A stretch of 64,000 nt of DNA from Collinsella provencensis (GTDB lineage Bacteria; Actinomycetota; Coriobacteriia; Coriobacteriales; Coriobacteriaceae), in NCBI RefSeq assembly GCF_900199705.1, contig NZ_LT904908.1:401402-465401 (forward strand), read 5' to 3'. Position 1 is the stretch's first letter; every line of letters begins with the position of its first letter. Positions 51,614 through 62,542 of the stretch are shown piece after piece. The notes beneath the pieces are model-generated. The model did not search any database. It saw nothing but the letters and a program-made list of their open reading frames with translations, and had not been told where the DNA came from. A program made the position numbers and the translations under genes.

Positions 51614-52627
51614 TTACAGCAACGCCTCCAACATGGGGAGCACACGTTCTGCAGCCTCCTTGACCGTGCCTTTGAACGTAAAACCAGCCGCAGCCGCATG
51701 ACCGCCGCCGCCCAATTTGACGGCGACGCCCGAGATATCGACATGTCCCTTAGAACGCAAATTGCCGCGCACGACACCGGGCGCGGATTCACGCAGGAAC
51801 AGGCAGAGCTCGGTTCCGGCAACCTGGCGCACCACATCGACCAAGCCGTCGCATTCCGCGGGCTTGACACCGCGGCTCTCGAGGTCCTCGGCAAATGCGT
51901 AACTGTAGGCCACACGCCCACCGCAACGCGTGTCGATGCGACTCATCACGACAGATTCGAGATGCAGGTACTCGAGTCGTTGGCTCTGGTACACCTCGAG
52001 TGCGATCTTCGACGGTTGGGCACCGGCATCCACCAGGTGAGATGCGCAGGCAAATGCCGAAGGATTGGCGTTTTGGTATTGGAAGCGACCCGTATCGGTC
52101 ATGACACCCGTCAGCAGGCACGTTGCGATATCGGGCGTCAGGGGCCAACCGGCGGCATCGATCAGCTCGAATACGAGCACGGCGGTAGCGGCAGCCGAAG
52201 CAACGCGCACTGTGACATCGGCGAACTCCTCGCGTGCGGGATGGTGGTCGATGCACACGCGCCCCATGGCATGTTTTGCCACCGAAGCGGAATCCTCCAA
52301 ACGCTCGAGCGTGGGAGCGTCCACCGAAATGAAGAGATCGTACGCTTCCATATGCTGAACCGACGGGGTCAGCTTGTCGGAACCCGGCAAAAACCGGTAG
52401 ATCCGCGGAATCGCGCCGTCATCGGCCAAAAGCGCGTCGATGCGCTTGGACGGAAACTGCTGGCACAGGGAAAGGAAGAGCCCCAAAACGGAACCGAGGG
52501 CATCACCATCGGGGTTCGTGTGCCCCGAGATGGCGATTGTCCGCGCGTCCTCGATGTAGTCGATGACGCTTTCCCACATATCCGGTGTTGTGCTCCGCCC
52601 CGTGCAGGGCGACGTGCTAGCGCTCAT
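51614..52627 (-). CDS. nrnA: DHH/DHHA1 phosphoesterase (NrnA-like)
   Basis: 337 aa from the ATG at 52627 (AGGAAGG upstream), overlapping the rbfA stop by 11 nt; the longer frame reads through rbfA. DHH motifs: SGHTNPDGDALGS, VSVDAPTLERL, and VCIDHHPAREEFAD; C-terminal DHHA1 with GGGGHAAAAGF. It degrades nano-RNA and dephosphorylates pAp. Confidence 0.94.
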   Translation of the reverse strand: MSASTSPCTGRSTTPDMWESVIDYIEDARTIAISGHTNPDGDALGSVLGLFLSLCQQFPSKRIDALLADDGAIPRIYRFLPGSDKLTPSVQHMEAYDLFISVDAPTLERLEDSASVAKHAMGRVCIDHHPAREEFADVTVRVASAAATAVLVFELIDAAGWPLTPDIATCLLTGVMTDTGRFQYQNANPSAFACASHLVDAGAQPSKIALEVYQSQRLEYLHLESVVMSRIDTRCGGRVAYSYAFAEDLESRGVKPAECDGLVDVVRQVAGTELCLFLRESAPGVVRGNLRSKGHVDISGVAVKLGGGGHAAAAGFTFKGTVKEAAERVLPMLEALL

Positions 52628-53090
52628 CGACGCCTTCCTCCTCGGTGACAGCGTCGTCAACGGGCGCATCTTCAGCCTCATCGGCGTTCTCCGCTCCCTT
52701 GCCGTCGGCCTGCTCGATCGGATAACCGAATTCGTCCTTTTCCACGGCAAGCGTGGCAGGCACGTTCTCGAGAGCGCGCGAAATGCGCTCCGCCTCATCG
52801 GTAGAGCGATCGATCTTGAACGCGAGCTCGGGCGTCACGCGCCAATCGAGGCCGCGCGCGAGCAGGCTGCGAATGCGGCCCTTGGCGGCATTGAGCGCAC
52901 CGAGGACCTCTTCGTAGCGATCGGCGTCGCAACTCACGAACACACGGGCAAACGAGCGATCTTGGGAGACCTCGACGCCCGTGAGCGTCACGAACTCGAG
53001 ACGCGGGTCGGCAATCTCGAACAGCAGGATGTAACCGAGCTTCTCGCGAAGCTGCTCGCCCAAACGACGGGTCATCGGCGTCTGCTTCAT
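52617..53090 (-). CDS. rbfA: ribosome-binding factor A
   Basis: 157 aa: KH-like fold (residues 1-110, RLGEQLREKLGYILLFEIADPR start) with a roughly 45-residue acidic tail rich in Glu, Asp and Ala. It matures the 30S subunit and is a cold-shock factor in E. coli. AAGGAGAG precedes the ATG. Confidence 0.94.
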   Translation of the reverse strand: MKQTPMTRRLGEQLREKLGYILLFEIADPRLEFVTLTGVEVSQDRSFARVFVSCDADRYEEVLGALNAAKGRIRSLLARGLDWRVTPELAFKIDRSTDEAERISRALENVPATLAVEKDEFGYPIEQADGKGAENADEAEDAPVDDAVTEEEGVDER

Positions 53091-53106
53091 AGCTCTCCTT
53101 CAACGC

Positions 53107-53130
53107 GGGCCCACTCAAACGAGCGGGCCC
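53107..53130 (-). other. hairpin between infB and rbfA
   Basis: GGGCCCGCTC pairs with GAGTGGGCCC (one G.U pair), tetraloop GTTT, in the 72-nt intercistronic gap. No U-tract follows, so it is probably a processing or pausing element rather than a terminator. Confidence 0.5.
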
Positions 53131-53162
53131 TCAATCTCAAACAAACAACCAGGTGGCACGCG

Positions 53163-55856
53163 TTACTCGGTACGTGCGACCTCGACGATCTTGTAGGCCT
53201 CGAGGATGTCGCCGACCTTGATGTCCTGGAACTTCTCGATGCCCAAACCGCACTCGTAGCCGCTCTTGACGGTCTTGACGTCGTCCTTGAAGCGGCGCAT
53301 GGAACCGAAGACGCCATCGAACACCACGACACCGTCGCGGACCACGCGGACCTTGTCGTCGCGTGAAATCTCGCCCTCGGTGACCATGCAACCGGCGATG
53401 AGGCCGGCCTTGGGCACGCGGAACGTGTCGCGGACCTCGGCGGAACCGGTTTGGACTTCCTCCTCCGTGGGCTTGAGCATACCGATGCGCGCGGCGTCGA
53501 TGTCCTCGATGGCCTTGTAGATGATGGAGTAGGTCTTGATCTGCACGTTCTCGCGCTCCGCCGCATCACGGGCCTTGGGCTGCGGGCGCACGCCGAAGCC
53601 GATGATGATGGCGTTGGATGCCATGGCAAGCGTGACGTCCGTCTCGGAGATGGCGCCGACGGCGGAGTGAATGATGTTGATGCGAACCTCGGACTGGTCC
53701 ATCTTGCTGATGGAGTCGGCCAGAGCCTCGATGGTGCCCTGAGCATCGGCCTTGACAACCAGGTTAAGCTCCTTGAGCTCGTTTTTGCTCATCTCGTCGA
53801 ACAGGGTCTCGAGCGTGACGTGCTTGACCTTGTTCTGCTCCTCGATGCGGGCCTTGAGTGAGCGCTGCTCGGCCAGGTTGCGGGCATCGCGCGGATCCTC
53901 GAAGACGCGGAACTCGTCACCGGCGGCCGGGACGGAGTTGAGGCCGAGGATCTCGACGGCATCGGAGGGACGGGCCACGTCCTTGTGCTCGCCGTGCTGG
54001 CCGAGCATGGCGCGGACGGAGCCGTAGCTCATACCTGCGACGATGGTGTCGCCCACGTGCAGCGTGCCGCGCGTGACGAGCACCGTGGCAACGGGACCGC
54101 GACCGCGGTCGAGCTTGGCCTCGATGATGTTACCCGACGCGAACGTGTCGGGATTGGCCTTGAGCTCGAGCACGTCGGCCTGAAGCAAGATGGTCTCGAG
54201 CAGGTCGTCGATACCCGTGCGCACCTTGGCGGACACGTTGACGAACATGTTCTGGCCGCCCCACTCCTCGGGGATGATGCCATACTCGGTGAGCATCTGA
54301 CGCACCTTGTCGGGGTTGGCCTCGGGCTTATCGCACTTGTTGACCGCGACGATAATGGGAACGCCGGCAGCTTTGGAGTGGTTGATGGCCTCGATGGTCT
54401 GAGGCATCACGCCGTCGTCGGCAGCGACGACCAGCACGACGACGTCGGTGATCTTGGCACCGCGGGCACGCATGGCGGTAAACGCCTCGTGGCCCGGGGT
54501 GTCGACGAACGTGATCTGACGGCCGTTGATCGTGACCTCGGAAGCGCCGATGTGCTGGGTGATGCCGCCGGCCTCGCCGCTCCACACGTTGGTGTGGCGG
54601 ATGGCGTCGAGCAGGGACGTCTTGCCGTGGTCGACGTGGCCCATGACCGTGACCACGGGCGGACGGGGCTTGAGGTCCTTGGGGTCGTCGTAGAAGTTGA
54701 AGGAGTTCTCCTCCTCGGGAGTGACGATGCGCACCTGGCGACCCAGGTCGTCGGCCACGAGCTCGACGAGGTCGTTACTCATGGTCTGCGTCATGGTGAG
54801 CGGGGTGCCCAGCAGGAACAGGCGCTTGATGATGTCGTTTGCGGAGACATCGAGCGCTTCGGCGAGCTCTGCCACGGTCACGCCCTCGGAGACCTTGACG
54901 GCGTCGAGGTCCTCGGGGTTGATGCCCTGTGCCAGAGCCTCTTCGATCTTGCGCTCCTCGGCGGCAGCGGCAGCCTCGGCGGCGCGCTTCTCCTTGCGCT
55001 TCTTGCGGCGACCGGTGGACTCGCGGGAAGCCTCCTCGACGGCGGCGCGGGCCTCCTCGAGCACCTTCTCGCGGCTGTACTCCTCCGCCTCGCGGGCCAT
55101 GCGCGCGTAGCGGTCCTCGCCCTCGGGCTGCTCGTGACCACGGCGCTTCTTGCCTCCCTTGGCCGCTTTCTCGGGCGCAGGCGGGGAATTATCGGGCATG
55201 GTTGGCGCGGAGCTGCGACGACGGCTGCGCGTGGGCGCCTCGGAAGCGGCCTCAGCGGCAGCAGCGGGAGCGCCGGAACGGGCGTTGCGGTTGTTGCGAC
55301 GACCACCGCGCTCATTGCGGGGCGCGCGCTCCTCGGGCTTGGTAGCCTCCTTCTTCTCCTTGAGCACGGCCTCCTGCTCGGCGATCTGATCGAGCAGCGA
55401 ACGGAATCGCTGACCGGAGTCGCTCGCGGGAACGGCACGGCGCTTTGCCTCGAGCTCGGCCTCGCGGGCGGCCTTCTCGGCCTCCTCCTTGGCACGGCGC
55501 TCGGCCTCCTCCTTGGCGGCACGGGCGGCCTCGGCGGCAGCCTGGGCCTCCTGGGACTGGCGACGCTCCTCCTCGCGGCGAGCCTCGGTGGCCAGGCGCT
55601 CTTCCTCGGCCTTCTTGGCGGCCTCGACCTCGGCGGCACGTGCGGCTTCCTCTTCGGCCTTCTTGGCGGCCTCGACCTCGGCGGCGCGGGCCGCGATAAT
55701 GGGGGCGAGATGCTTCTTCACCATGGAGACATAGGCGTCCTCAAGGGTGGAAGATGCGGACTTTGCGGGAATCTTCAATTCTTCTAGATAGCCCATGAGC
55801 TCCTTGGACGTCATGCCGAAGTCCTTGGCCAGGGCGGAGATACGTTGTTTCGCCAT
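53163..55856 (-). CDS. infB: translation initiation factor IF-2
   Basis: 897 aa from the ATG at 55856 (AGGTG upstream); a GTG three codons earlier is possible. IF2N domain, a long charged Ala/Glu/Lys/Arg coiled region (about 60-155), a basic Arg/Asn/Pro segment, a second IF2N-like domain, then the GTPase with [19 protein letters not shown] and [12 protein letters not shown], and C-terminal barrels. It brings fMet-tRNA to the 30S subunit. Confidence 0.97.
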   Translation of the reverse strand: MAKQRISALAKDFGMTSKELMGYLEELKIPAKSASSTLEDAYVSMVKKHLAPIIAARAAEVEAAKKAEEEAARAAEVEAAKKAEEERLATEARREEERRQSQEAQAAAEAARAAKEEAERRAKEEAEKAAREAELEAKRRAVPASDSGQRFRSLLDQIAEQEAVLKEKKEATKPEERAPRNERGGRRNNRNARSGAPAAAAEAASEAPTRSRRRSSAPTMPDNSPPAPEKAAKGGKKRRGHEQPEGEDRYARMAREAEEYSREKVLEEARAAVEEASRESTGRRKKRKEKRAAEAAAAAEERKIEEALAQGINPEDLDAVKVSEGVTVAELAEALDVSANDIIKRLFLLGTPLTMTQTMSNDLVELVADDLGRQVRIVTPEEENSFNFYDDPKDLKPRPPVVTVMGHVDHGKTSLLDAIRHTNVWSGEAGGITQHIGASEVTINGRQITFVDTPGHEAFTAMRARGAKITDVVVLVVAADDGVMPQTIEAINHSKAAGVPIIVAVNKCDKPEANPDKVRQMLTEYGIIPEEWGGQNMFVNVSAKVRTGIDDLLETILLQADVLELKANPDTFASGNIIEAKLDRGRGPVATVLVTRGTLHVGDTIVAGMSYGSVRAMLGQHGEHKDVARPSDAVEILGLNSVPAAGDEFRVFEDPRDARNLAEQRSLKARIEEQNKVKHVTLETLFDEMSKNELKELNLVVKADAQGTIEALADSISKMDQSEVRINIIHSAVGAISETDVTLAMASNAIIIGFGVRPQPKARDAAERENVQIKTYSIIYKAIEDIDAARIGMLKPTEEEVQTGSAEVRDTFRVPKAGLIAGCMVTEGEISRDDKVRVVRDGVVVFDGVFGSMRRFKDDVKTVKSGYECGLGIEKFQDIKVGDILEAYKIVEVARTE
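55608..55685. repeat. direct repeat within infB
   Basis: Two identical 30-bp copies, 55608-55637 and 55656-55685, are offset by 48 bp (16 codons), encoding repeated [13 protein letters not shown] segments in the coiled region. In-frame slippage here would change tail length without a frameshift. Confidence 0.75.
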
Positions 55857-55927
55857 AAGCTTCACCTACCTCTTACGCACACGCGGTGCGGATCATCAAA
55901 CAAACGGGCACAAACGCGGGCGGAAGA

Positions 55928-57202
55928 CTAGATGAGGTCCTCGGCGTTCTCAAAGACATCGGAATCGGAGCCATCAAAGTCGGCAGGGTCATGCACGCCG
56001 CAGTAGTTGGAGCCGGGGCGTGCATGGTTGCGGCACTGAACGCCCTCGGGGCTCACGTAGGCGCAGCGCTCGACCTCGAGCTCGCCTTCATCGTCGAGCA
56101 GGTCCTCGACGGGCTCCGCGGGAAGCGGAACGTTCTTGAGGATGTCGGCGGCCAGGGTCTCGCTCTTGATATCGATATGCCAACCGGTCAGACGTGCGGC
56201 GAGGCGGGCGTTCTGGCCCTCCTTGCCGATGGCAAGGGACAGCTGGTCATCGGGAACGATGACGCCGGCGTAGTTCTTCTCCTCGTCGATGAGGACGCGC
56301 GTGACCTTGGCGGGAGACAGGGCGTTGGCGACGTAGACAGCGGGGTCCTCGTCCCAAAGGATGACATCGACGCGCTCGCCGCGCAGTTCACCCACGACCG
56401 CGCGCACGCGGCTGCCCTTGGGGCCCACGCAGGCGCCCACGGGATCGAGACGGTCATCGAGCGAGTGGACGGCGACCTTGGAGCGCTGACCAGGCTCGCG
56501 TGCGATGGACTTGACCTCGATCGCACCGTCGTAGACCTCGGGAATCTCCTGCTCGAACAGACGGCGCATGAGCTCGGGATGGGTACGGGAGATCACGATG
56601 GGCGGACGGGAGTGCTCGCCGCGGACGGGCGGCAACGTGGAGTTGGGATCGCGCACGTCGATGATGACGGCCTTGAGATGCTGGCCGTGCGGGTAACGCT
56701 CGCCCATCGGGCGCTCGTTGCGCTCGCCGGGGTTGCGGCGCTGATCGAAATGCGGCAGCTCGGCCTCGACGCCCTCACGGATCTTCACGATGGTGAAGTC
56801 GGCGGTGGACTGGAGCACCGTACAGTTGATGAGGTCGCCGATACGGCCGGAGAACTCTTCGTAGATCTGCTCACGGGCGGCATTGCGCACGATGGCGTTG
56901 ATCTCGGCCTTGGCGGTCTGAGCGGCAAAGCGGCTCACGCCCTTGAGGTCGAGCTTCTTCTCGATGAACTCGGTGAAGTTTCCCTCCTCGTCCATGGAGT
57001 CGTCGATGGGTTCGAGCTCGTAAACGTAGATCTTGCCGGTCTCGCGGTCGATGGTGACCTTGGCACCCCAGTCGAGCTTGAGGTTCTTGGCGTAGGTCTC
57101 GGCGAGCGCTGCCTCGAGACGATCGATCAGGAGGAGCTGGTCGATGTGACGCTCCTGGCACAGGGCCATGAGCGCTTCCATCATGTTCAGTTCTTCGGCC
57201 AT
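55928..57202 (-). CDS. nusA: transcription termination/antitermination factor NusA
   Basis: 424 aa: N-terminal RNAP-binding domain (1-130), S1 (about 135-200), KH1 ([16 protein letters not shown]) and KH2 ([16 protein letters not shown]). The last 50 residues carry a zinc-ribbon-like set ([15 protein letters not shown] then YCGVH) followed by an acidic tail. The usual separate ylxR between nusA and infB is absent. It starts 1 nt after the rimP stop. Confidence 0.95.
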   Translation of the reverse strand: MAEELNMMEALMALCQERHIDQLLLIDRLEAALAETYAKNLKLDWGAKVTIDRETGKIYVYELEPIDDSMDEEGNFTEFIEKKLDLKGVSRFAAQTAKAEINAIVRNAAREQIYEEFSGRIGDLINCTVLQSTADFTIVKIREGVEAELPHFDQRRNPGERNERPMGERYPHGQHLKAVIIDVRDPNSTLPPVRGEHSRPPIVISRTHPELMRRLFEQEIPEVYDGAIEVKSIAREPGQRSKVAVHSLDDRLDPVGACVGPKGSRVRAVVGELRGERVDVILWDEDPAVYVANALSPAKVTRVLIDEEKNYAGVIVPDDQLSLAIGKEGQNARLAARLTGWHIDIKSETLAADILKNVPLPAEPVEDLLDDEGELEVERCAYVSPEGVQCRNHARPGSNYCGVHDPADFDGSDSDVFENAEDLI

Positions 57203-57203
57203 C

Positions 57204-57698
57204 TTACTTCCCTTCCTTGGAGCCCTTGAAGTCGAAAACCGGCTTCAACGTGCATTTCTTCACTTCGTCATAGGAGATGGTCACCGTCTCGCCCTCTTCG
57301 AGCTCAAGGGTGACGGACGTGTCGTGCGCCTCGGCGATCGTGCCCTTGTACGAACGACGACCCTCGGTCGCAGTCGTGGTGAGTTCGACGGGCTCGCCCG
57401 CAAAACGGGAGAAATCGGATGGACGGCGCAGAGGGCGATTCATGCCCGGGGAGCTGACCTCGAGCGTGTACGCCGACTCGATGGGATCGAGTGCCTCGAT
57501 GCAGTCGGAAACCCAGGCGGTCTGGGCAGTGACCTCATCGAGGTTGATGGGATCGCCCGAAAGCTTGTCCAAACGTACGCGGATGCACGGGGCCTTGGTG
57601 GCGCCCACAATCTCGACATCCACAATATCGATATCGTGAGCTGCGGCTTTCTCTTCGAGGGCATCGATGATGCTCTGCTCGAGTTTGCTCTTGACCAT
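57204..57698 (-). CDS. rimP: ribosome maturation factor RimP
   Basis: 164 aa: N-terminal alpha/beta domain (EVSSPGMNRPLRRPSDFSRF is the signature) and C-terminal SH3-like barrel. It assists 30S assembly. A strong AAAAAGGAGG precedes the ATG. It is first in rimP-nusA-infB-rbfA-nrnA-truB-ribF-dnaG. Confidence 0.95.
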   Translation of the reverse strand: MVKSKLEQSIIDALEEKAAAHDIDIVDVEIVGATKAPCIRVRLDKLSGDPINLDEVTAQTAWVSDCIEALDPIESAYTLEVSSPGMNRPLRRPSDFSRFAGEPVELTTTATEGRRSYKGTIAEAHDTSVTLELEEGETVTISYDEVKKCTLKPVFDFKGSKEGK

Positions 57699-57718
57699 GC
57701 AGCACCTCCTTTTTCATG

Positions 57719-57748
57719 AAAAGGGAGCGCGGCGGATGCCGCACTCCC
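57719..57748 (-). terminator. terminator-like hairpin in the rimP-nusA leader
   Basis: GGGAGTGCGGC pairs with GCCGCGCTCCC around ATCC, followed by TTTTC on the minus strand, ending 21 nt before the rimP ATG. It lies between the predicted promoter and the operon it leads, so it is a candidate attenuator. Confidence 0.6.
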
Positions 57749-57776
57749 TTCACGTGACAACTTCATTTGCCAGAGC

Positions 57777-57806
57777 AATATAACACATCCCCAGCATAAG
57801 GGGCAA
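57777..57806 (-). promoter_or_regulatory. promoter of the rimP-nusA-infB operon
   Basis: TTGCCC (57801-57806), 18-nt spacer, TATATT (57777-57782) on the minus strand, about 80 nt before rimP. Confidence 0.5.
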
Positions 57807-57899
57807 TTTTACGCACACTCGGCGGTGAACGGGAGGGCCGTAAGCCCACAAATTCCGCACATACCGACAGCTATGTCGTTTTGAGCGCGCCGCAGGGCG

Positions 57900-60485
57900 C
57901 TACTTCACGACCAGGTTGACCAACTTACCGGGAACGCAGATGGCCTTGACGACCGTCTTGCCCTCAATCCACTTGGCAGCAGCGGCCTCGGCGGCAGCCT
58001 GCATGACAGCTGCGTCGGCGTCGGTGGGAACCATCGCACGGGCGCGCATCTTGCCCAACACCTGAACCGCGATTTCAACCTCGTCGGCAGCGGCCTCGGC
58101 CTCATCGAACTCAGGCCACGGCGCGGTGTAGACGCTCCCCTCGCACTGCAGCGCGGCATGCCACAGCTCTTCGCAGACAAACGGGCAAATGGGCGAAAGG
58201 ACACTCACGATATCCACGGCCACAAGCGTGCAGAGCGCCGCGTCGCGGGCATCCACGGGCGTCGCGTTGAGGTAGGCGTTCGCTGCGTTCACAAGCTCCA
58301 TCATCGCGGAAATCGCCGTGTTGAACTGGCCACGATCGAAATCGTTGGTGCACTTGGCAAGCGTGCGATGACGCTCGCGATAGAGCTTCAAACCCTCCTC
58401 GTCCAATGCGGACTTGTCAAATACGGCGGTTTTATCGACGCCATCGACGAGCTGCCACACGGTGCGCCATGCGCGCTTGATGAAGCGGTTGGCTCCCTCG
58501 ACGGCCTTCTCATCCCAGTCGAAATCCTTCTCGGGCGGAGCGATGAACAGGATGGCAAGGCGCATGGTGTCGGCGCCGAACGGCTCGATTACCGAGCTCG
58601 GCGGCACGACATTGCCCTTGGACTTGGACATCGTGTCGCCATTGGCGTCCTTCACCATGCCCTGGCACAGCAGGTTGGTGAACGGCTCGTCGGCGCCGAG
58701 CATGCCCATGTCGCGCAACGCCTTGGTGAAGAAGCGCGAGTACAGCAGGTGCAAAATCGCGTGCTCGATGCCGCCGATGTAGTTGTCAACGGGCATCCAA
58801 CGATCGGCCGCCTCGCGCGAGAACGGCAGTTCGGTGTTGTGCGGGTCGGTATAGCGCAGGTAATACCAGCTCGAGCAGGTGAACGTGTCCATGGTGTCGG
58901 TCTCGCGGCGAGCGGGAGCACCGCACACAGGGCAGGTCGTCTCGTAGAACTCGGGGCACTCTGCAAGCGTCTGACCGCTGGCAAGATCGAGGTTATCGGG
59001 CAGCAGCACGGGCAGTTGGTCCTCCGGCACCGGGACGATGCCGCAGTGCTCGCAGTGAACCGCAGGGATGGGGTTGCCCCAGTAGCGCTGACGGGAGATG
59101 AGCCAGTCGCGCAGACGGAATTGCACGCTGCGACGACCCGTGCCGGCGGCCTCGAGGTCTGCAACGATGGCCGCCTCACCCTCGGAATGCTTGCCGCCCG
59201 TCATGCCGGTGTACTTGCCGGACTGAACGAGCGTGCCCTCGCACGTGAGGGCCTCATCCCAGTCCACGCTGGTGACCACAGTACCCTGCTCGTCTTTGAG
59301 CTGCTCATACAGCGGATCGTCATCGGAAAGGATGATGGGCACGATGGGCAGGTCGTACTTCTTGGCGAACTCGAAGTCGCGCGTATCGCCGCACGGCACG
59401 GCCATGACGGCACCGGTGCCGTAGTCGGAGATCACGTAGTCGGCAACCCACACGGGCACCTTGGCGCCCGAGACGGGATTCACTACGTAGCGGCCGGTGA
59501 ATGCGCCGTGCTTCTCCACGACGCCCTGCGCGCGCTCGACGGCGGAGATGTGCTTGGCGCCCTCGACGATCTCGCGGACACCTGCCTCGTACTCGGTGCC
59601 CTCGACAAGCCCCATCAGGCCCTTGTACTCGGGAGCGAGCAGGAAGAACGTATTGCCGAACAGGGTGTCGGCACGTGTGGTAAAGACGGTGAGCTTGCCT
59701 TCGTCGCCCTCGATGGGGGCTCCGTTGGCATCGCAAAGCGTGAAGTCGACCTCGGCGCCCTCGGAACGGCCAATCCAGTTGGCCTGCATCTGCTTGACGC
59801 GCTCGGGCCAACCGGGCAGCTTCTCCAGATCGTCGAGCAGCTCCTGGGCGTACTCGGTGATCTTGATATACCACTGCTCGAGCTCGCGCTTCTCGACCTC
59901 AGAATCGCAACGCCAGCAGCGGCCCTCGATCACCTGCTCGTTGGCAAGCACGGTGTTGCACTTGGGACACCAATTGACCGGGTTCTTCTTGCGGTAGACC
60001 AGGCCGCGCTCCCAGAGCTTCTCGAAGATCCACTGGCCCCAGCGATAGTAGTCGGGATCACAAGTTTTGACGAGACGATCGAGGTCGTAGGAGAAGCCCA
60101 TGCGCTTCATAGTGGCGAGCGCCTGGTCCATGTTCTTGTACGTCCACGCGGCTGCCTGGGTCTTATGCTTGATGGCGGCGTTCTCGGCGGGCAGGCCAAA
60201 GGCGTCAAAGCCGATGGGGTGCAGCACGTCGAAGCCACGCATGCGGGCCTGGCGAGCCATGGCGTCACCGATGGTGTAGTTGCGGGCATGGCCCATGTGC
60301 AGGTCGCCCGACGGATACGGGAACATCTCGAGCACATACTTCTTGGGCTTGGACGAATCCGTGTCCACGGCGAAGAGGTTCTGCTCCTCCCATGCCTTCA
60401 TCCACTTGGTTTCAATCGCCTGCGCATCGTAGGTGGGAATCTCCCCCGCCACGCGCTCGGCCTGATGATCAGTGCAATCACACAT
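57900..60485 (-). CDS. leuS: leucyl-tRNA synthetase
   Basis: 861 aa from the ATG at 60485 (GAGGAG upstream); a GTG at 60503 is possible but lacks an SD. HIGH motif [16 protein letters not shown]1 editing domain, ZN1 cysteines (CPKCNTVLA...CWRC and CEHC...CPVC pairs), and [10 protein letters not shown]. It charges tRNA-Leu. No T-box seen upstream. Confidence 0.97.
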   Translation of the reverse strand: MCDCTDHQAERVAGEIPTYDAQAIETKWMKAWEEQNLFAVDTDSSKPKKYVLEMFPYPSGDLHMGHARNYTIGDAMARQARMRGFDVLHPIGFDAFGLPAENAAIKHKTQAAAWTYKNMDQALATMKRMGFSYDLDRLVKTCDPDYYRWGQWIFEKLWERGLVYRKKNPVNWCPKCNTVLANEQVIEGRCWRCDSEVEKRELEQWYIKITEYAQELLDDLEKLPGWPERVKQMQANWIGRSEGAEVDFTLCDANGAPIEGDEGKLTVFTTRADTLFGNTFFLLAPEYKGLMGLVEGTEYEAGVREIVEGAKHISAVERAQGVVEKHGAFTGRYVVNPVSGAKVPVWVADYVISDYGTGAVMAVPCGDTRDFEFAKKYDLPIVPIILSDDDPLYEQLKDEQGTVVTSVDWDEALTCEGTLVQSGKYTGMTGGKHSEGEAAIVADLEAAGTGRRSVQFRLRDWLISRQRYWGNPIPAVHCEHCGIVPVPEDQLPVLLPDNLDLASGQTLAECPEFYETTCPVCGAPARRETDTMDTFTCSSWYYLRYTDPHNTELPFSREAADRWMPVDNYIGGIEHAILHLLYSRFFTKALRDMGMLGADEPFTNLLCQGMVKDANGDTMSKSKGNVVPPSSVIEPFGADTMRLAILFIAPPEKDFDWDEKAVEGANRFIKRAWRTVWQLVDGVDKTAVFDKSALDEEGLKLYRERHRTLAKCTNDFDRGQFNTAISAMMELVNAANAYLNATPVDARDAALCTLVAVDIVSVLSPICPFVCEELWHAALQCEGSVYTAPWPEFDEAEAAADEVEIAVQVLGKMRARAMVPTDADAAVMQAAAEAAAAKWIEGKTVVKAICVPGKLVNLVVK

Positions 60486-60543
60486 AGCCTGCTCCTCGGT
60501 CACGTCATGTCATACGAGTACTACATATTCAATAACGTTCGCT

Positions 60544-60572
60544 ATTCTAGCAGGTATGAATCGTGCGGGCAG
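60544..60572 (-). promoter_or_regulatory. putative leuS promoter
   Basis: CTGCCC (60567-60572), 17-nt spacer, TAGAAT (60544-60549) on the minus strand, about 60 nt before leuS. The -35 resembles the one at rimP. Confidence 0.4.
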
Positions 60573-60701
60573 CATCAACATGCAACAATGATTTGGGAGT
60601 CGATTCTATGCACCGCTCGGTTGGAGGCGCGAGCATCATCCGTCGGCTTTTGCCACGGTAATTCCCCATCAGAACCCCCATAAGGGGTGGTTTGCTCTTA
60701 T

Positions 60702-60733
60702 AAAAAAGACCCGCGCCGAAGCACGGGTCTTTT
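60702..60733 (-). terminator. guaB terminator
   Basis: AGACCCGTGC pairs with GCGCGGGTCT around TTCG-type loop bases, followed by TTTTTATA on the minus strand, about 30 nt past guaB. Confidence 0.88.
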
Positions 60734-60759
60734 GCATCTCAAACGGATGGGTTCACCAC

Positions 60760-62271
60760 TTAGCTGTAGCTCACCGTCTGCTGGGAGTCCTTGACCACGA
60801 CGTCGTGGGCACCGCCCTCGACGATGGAGGTGGCGGACACGAGCGTGAGGCGCGCCTTCTCCTGCAGCTCGGGAATAGTGAGCGCACCGCAGTTGCACAT
60901 GGTGGACTTCACCTTGTAGAGCGTACCGTTCACGCCATCCTTGAGGGAACCAGCGTAGGGCACGTAGGAGTCGACACCCTCGACGAAGGAGAGCTTCTGG
61001 GCGCCGCCCAGGTCATAGCGCTGCCAGTTACGGGCACGCGCAGAGCCCTCGCCCCAGTACTCCTTCATGTACTGACCGTTCACGTTCACGCGACTCGTTG
61101 GGCTCTCGTCAAAACGAGCAAAGTAACGACCGAGCATGAGGAAGTCAGCGCCCATGGCGAGCGCGAGCGTCATGTGGTAGTCGTACACGATGCCGCCATC
61201 GGAGCACACGGGCACGTACACGCCGGTCTCCTCGAAGTACTCGTCGCGGGCGCGGCACACGTCGATAAGCGCGGTAGCCTGACCACGGCCGATGCCCTTG
61301 GTCTCACGCGTAATGCAGATGGAACCGCCGCCGATACCGACCTTGATGAAGTCAGCGCCGCAGTCGGCGAGGAAGCGGAAGCCCTCAGCGTCGACCACGT
61401 TGCCGGCACCGACCTTGACGGTGTCGCCGTAGTTGGCGCGAATCCACTCGATGGTACGCTTCTGCCACTCGGAGAATCCCTCAGAGGAGTCGATGCACAG
61501 CACGTCGGCACCGGCCTCGACCAGCAGCGGCACACGCTCGGCGTAGTCGCGGGTGTTGATGCCCGCGCCGACCATGTAGCGCTTGTTTTCGTCGAGTAGC
61601 TCGTTGGGGTTGGTCTTGTGGCTGTCGTAATCCTTGCGGAAGACCATGCCGGCAAGGTGGTCGTTCTCGTCGACCACGGGAAGGGCGTTGAGCTTCTTGT
61701 CCCAAATCAGGTCGTTGGCGTCCTTGAGCGAAATGCTCTTGTCGGCAACCACGAGCTCGGTGCGCGGCGTCATGAACTCGGCGACCTTCTTGGAGTGGTC
61801 ATCGCGGCTGGGGCGATAATCGCGGCTCGTCACAATGCCGAGCAGCTTGCCACGCGGGGTTCCGTCGTCGGTGACGGGCATGGTGGAATGACCGGTCTTC
61901 TCCTTGAGGGCGATAACCTGCTCCATGGTCATATCGGGCGTCAGCGTGGAATCGGACTCCACGAAGCCGGCCTTGTGGTCCTTAACGGCCTTGACCATGG
62001 CAGCCTCGTCCTCAGCGGTCTGAGAGCCGTAAATGAAGCTGATGCCGCCCTCAGTTGCAAGGGCAACACCCATGTTCACGCCGGACACGGACTGCATGAT
62101 GGCCGACACCATGGGGATGTTCAGGGAAATCGCAGGCTCCTCACCGCGCTTGAAGCGGGTCAGCGGGGTTTTAAGGGAGACGTTTGTTGGAATGCACTCG
62201 GAAGACGAGTAACCAGGAACAAGCAGATACTCGGAAAAGGTATGGGACTCACCGGGGAAGAACGTTGCCAT
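60760..62271 (-). CDS. guaB: IMP dehydrogenase, Tritrichomonas-like type
   Basis: 503 aa with a (beta/alpha)8 barrel split by a CBS pair (about 105-220). The catalytic-loop sequence is [18 protein letters not shown] rather than the usual bacterial GPGSICTTR, and the flap has NWQRYDLGG with the Arg-Tyr dyad. From memory this matches the Tritrichomonas foetus IMPDH, a parasite enzyme thought to be of bacterial origin, over long stretches (e.g. [20 protein letters not shown]). It makes XMP for GTP synthesis. Single-gene unit with its own terminator. Confidence 0.95.
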   Translation of the reverse strand: MATFFPGESHTFSEYLLVPGYSSSECIPTNVSLKTPLTRFKRGEEPAISLNIPMVSAIMQSVSGVNMGVALATEGGISFIYGSQTAEDEAAMVKAVKDHKAGFVESDSTLTPDMTMEQVIALKEKTGHSTMPVTDDGTPRGKLLGIVTSRDYRPSRDDHSKKVAEFMTPRTELVVADKSISLKDANDLIWDKKLNALPVVDENDHLAGMVFRKDYDSHKTNPNELLDENKRYMVGAGINTRDYAERVPLLVEAGADVLCIDSSEGFSEWQKRTIEWIRANYGDTVKVGAGNVVDAEGFRFLADCGADFIKVGIGGGSICITRETKGIGRGQATALIDVCRARDEYFEETGVYVPVCSDGGIVYDYHMTLALAMGADFLMLGRYFARFDESPTSRVNVNGQYMKEYWGEGSARARNWQRYDLGGAQKLSFVEGVDSYVPYAGSLKDGVNGTLYKVKSTMCNCGALTIPELQEKARLTLVSATSIVEGGAHDVVVKDSQQTVSYS

Positions 62272-62542
62272 GATGCTCCTTTACGTTTTACTACCGACTT
62301 GGCTGAGGTCGTTTTGCGCGTAGCTTTAACGCCCTTTAGTTACGATTGAGCCATTGTAACGCAGTAATGTGATCAAGTGGTCCTCGGCAACCGTCTTCAA
62401 ACGGTCTGCCCATTCCCGTGCGGGCGTGCCCTACTTTTGGCTTCCCCTATGCAAGCGACTCCGAATCACGCATATCCGGCAAAAACGGCCACTTCGCGTC
62501 TTGGACAAGAAAAAATGCATGCCGGCTTGCGAAAACCATCGC

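Noticed and set aside
60671..60706. GGGGTGG on the plus strand near leuS, resembling part of a T-box
   Set aside because: It is on the strand opposite to leuS, has no Stem I or specifier, and no plus-strand gene follows.
62272..62542. 271-nt gap between guaB and mntP, checked for a purine riboswitch or small gene
   Set aside because: A possible TACAAT -10 for guaB is present, but no purine-riboswitch core, no convincing -35 and no supported ORF. The T-rich run near 62510 lacks a good stem.
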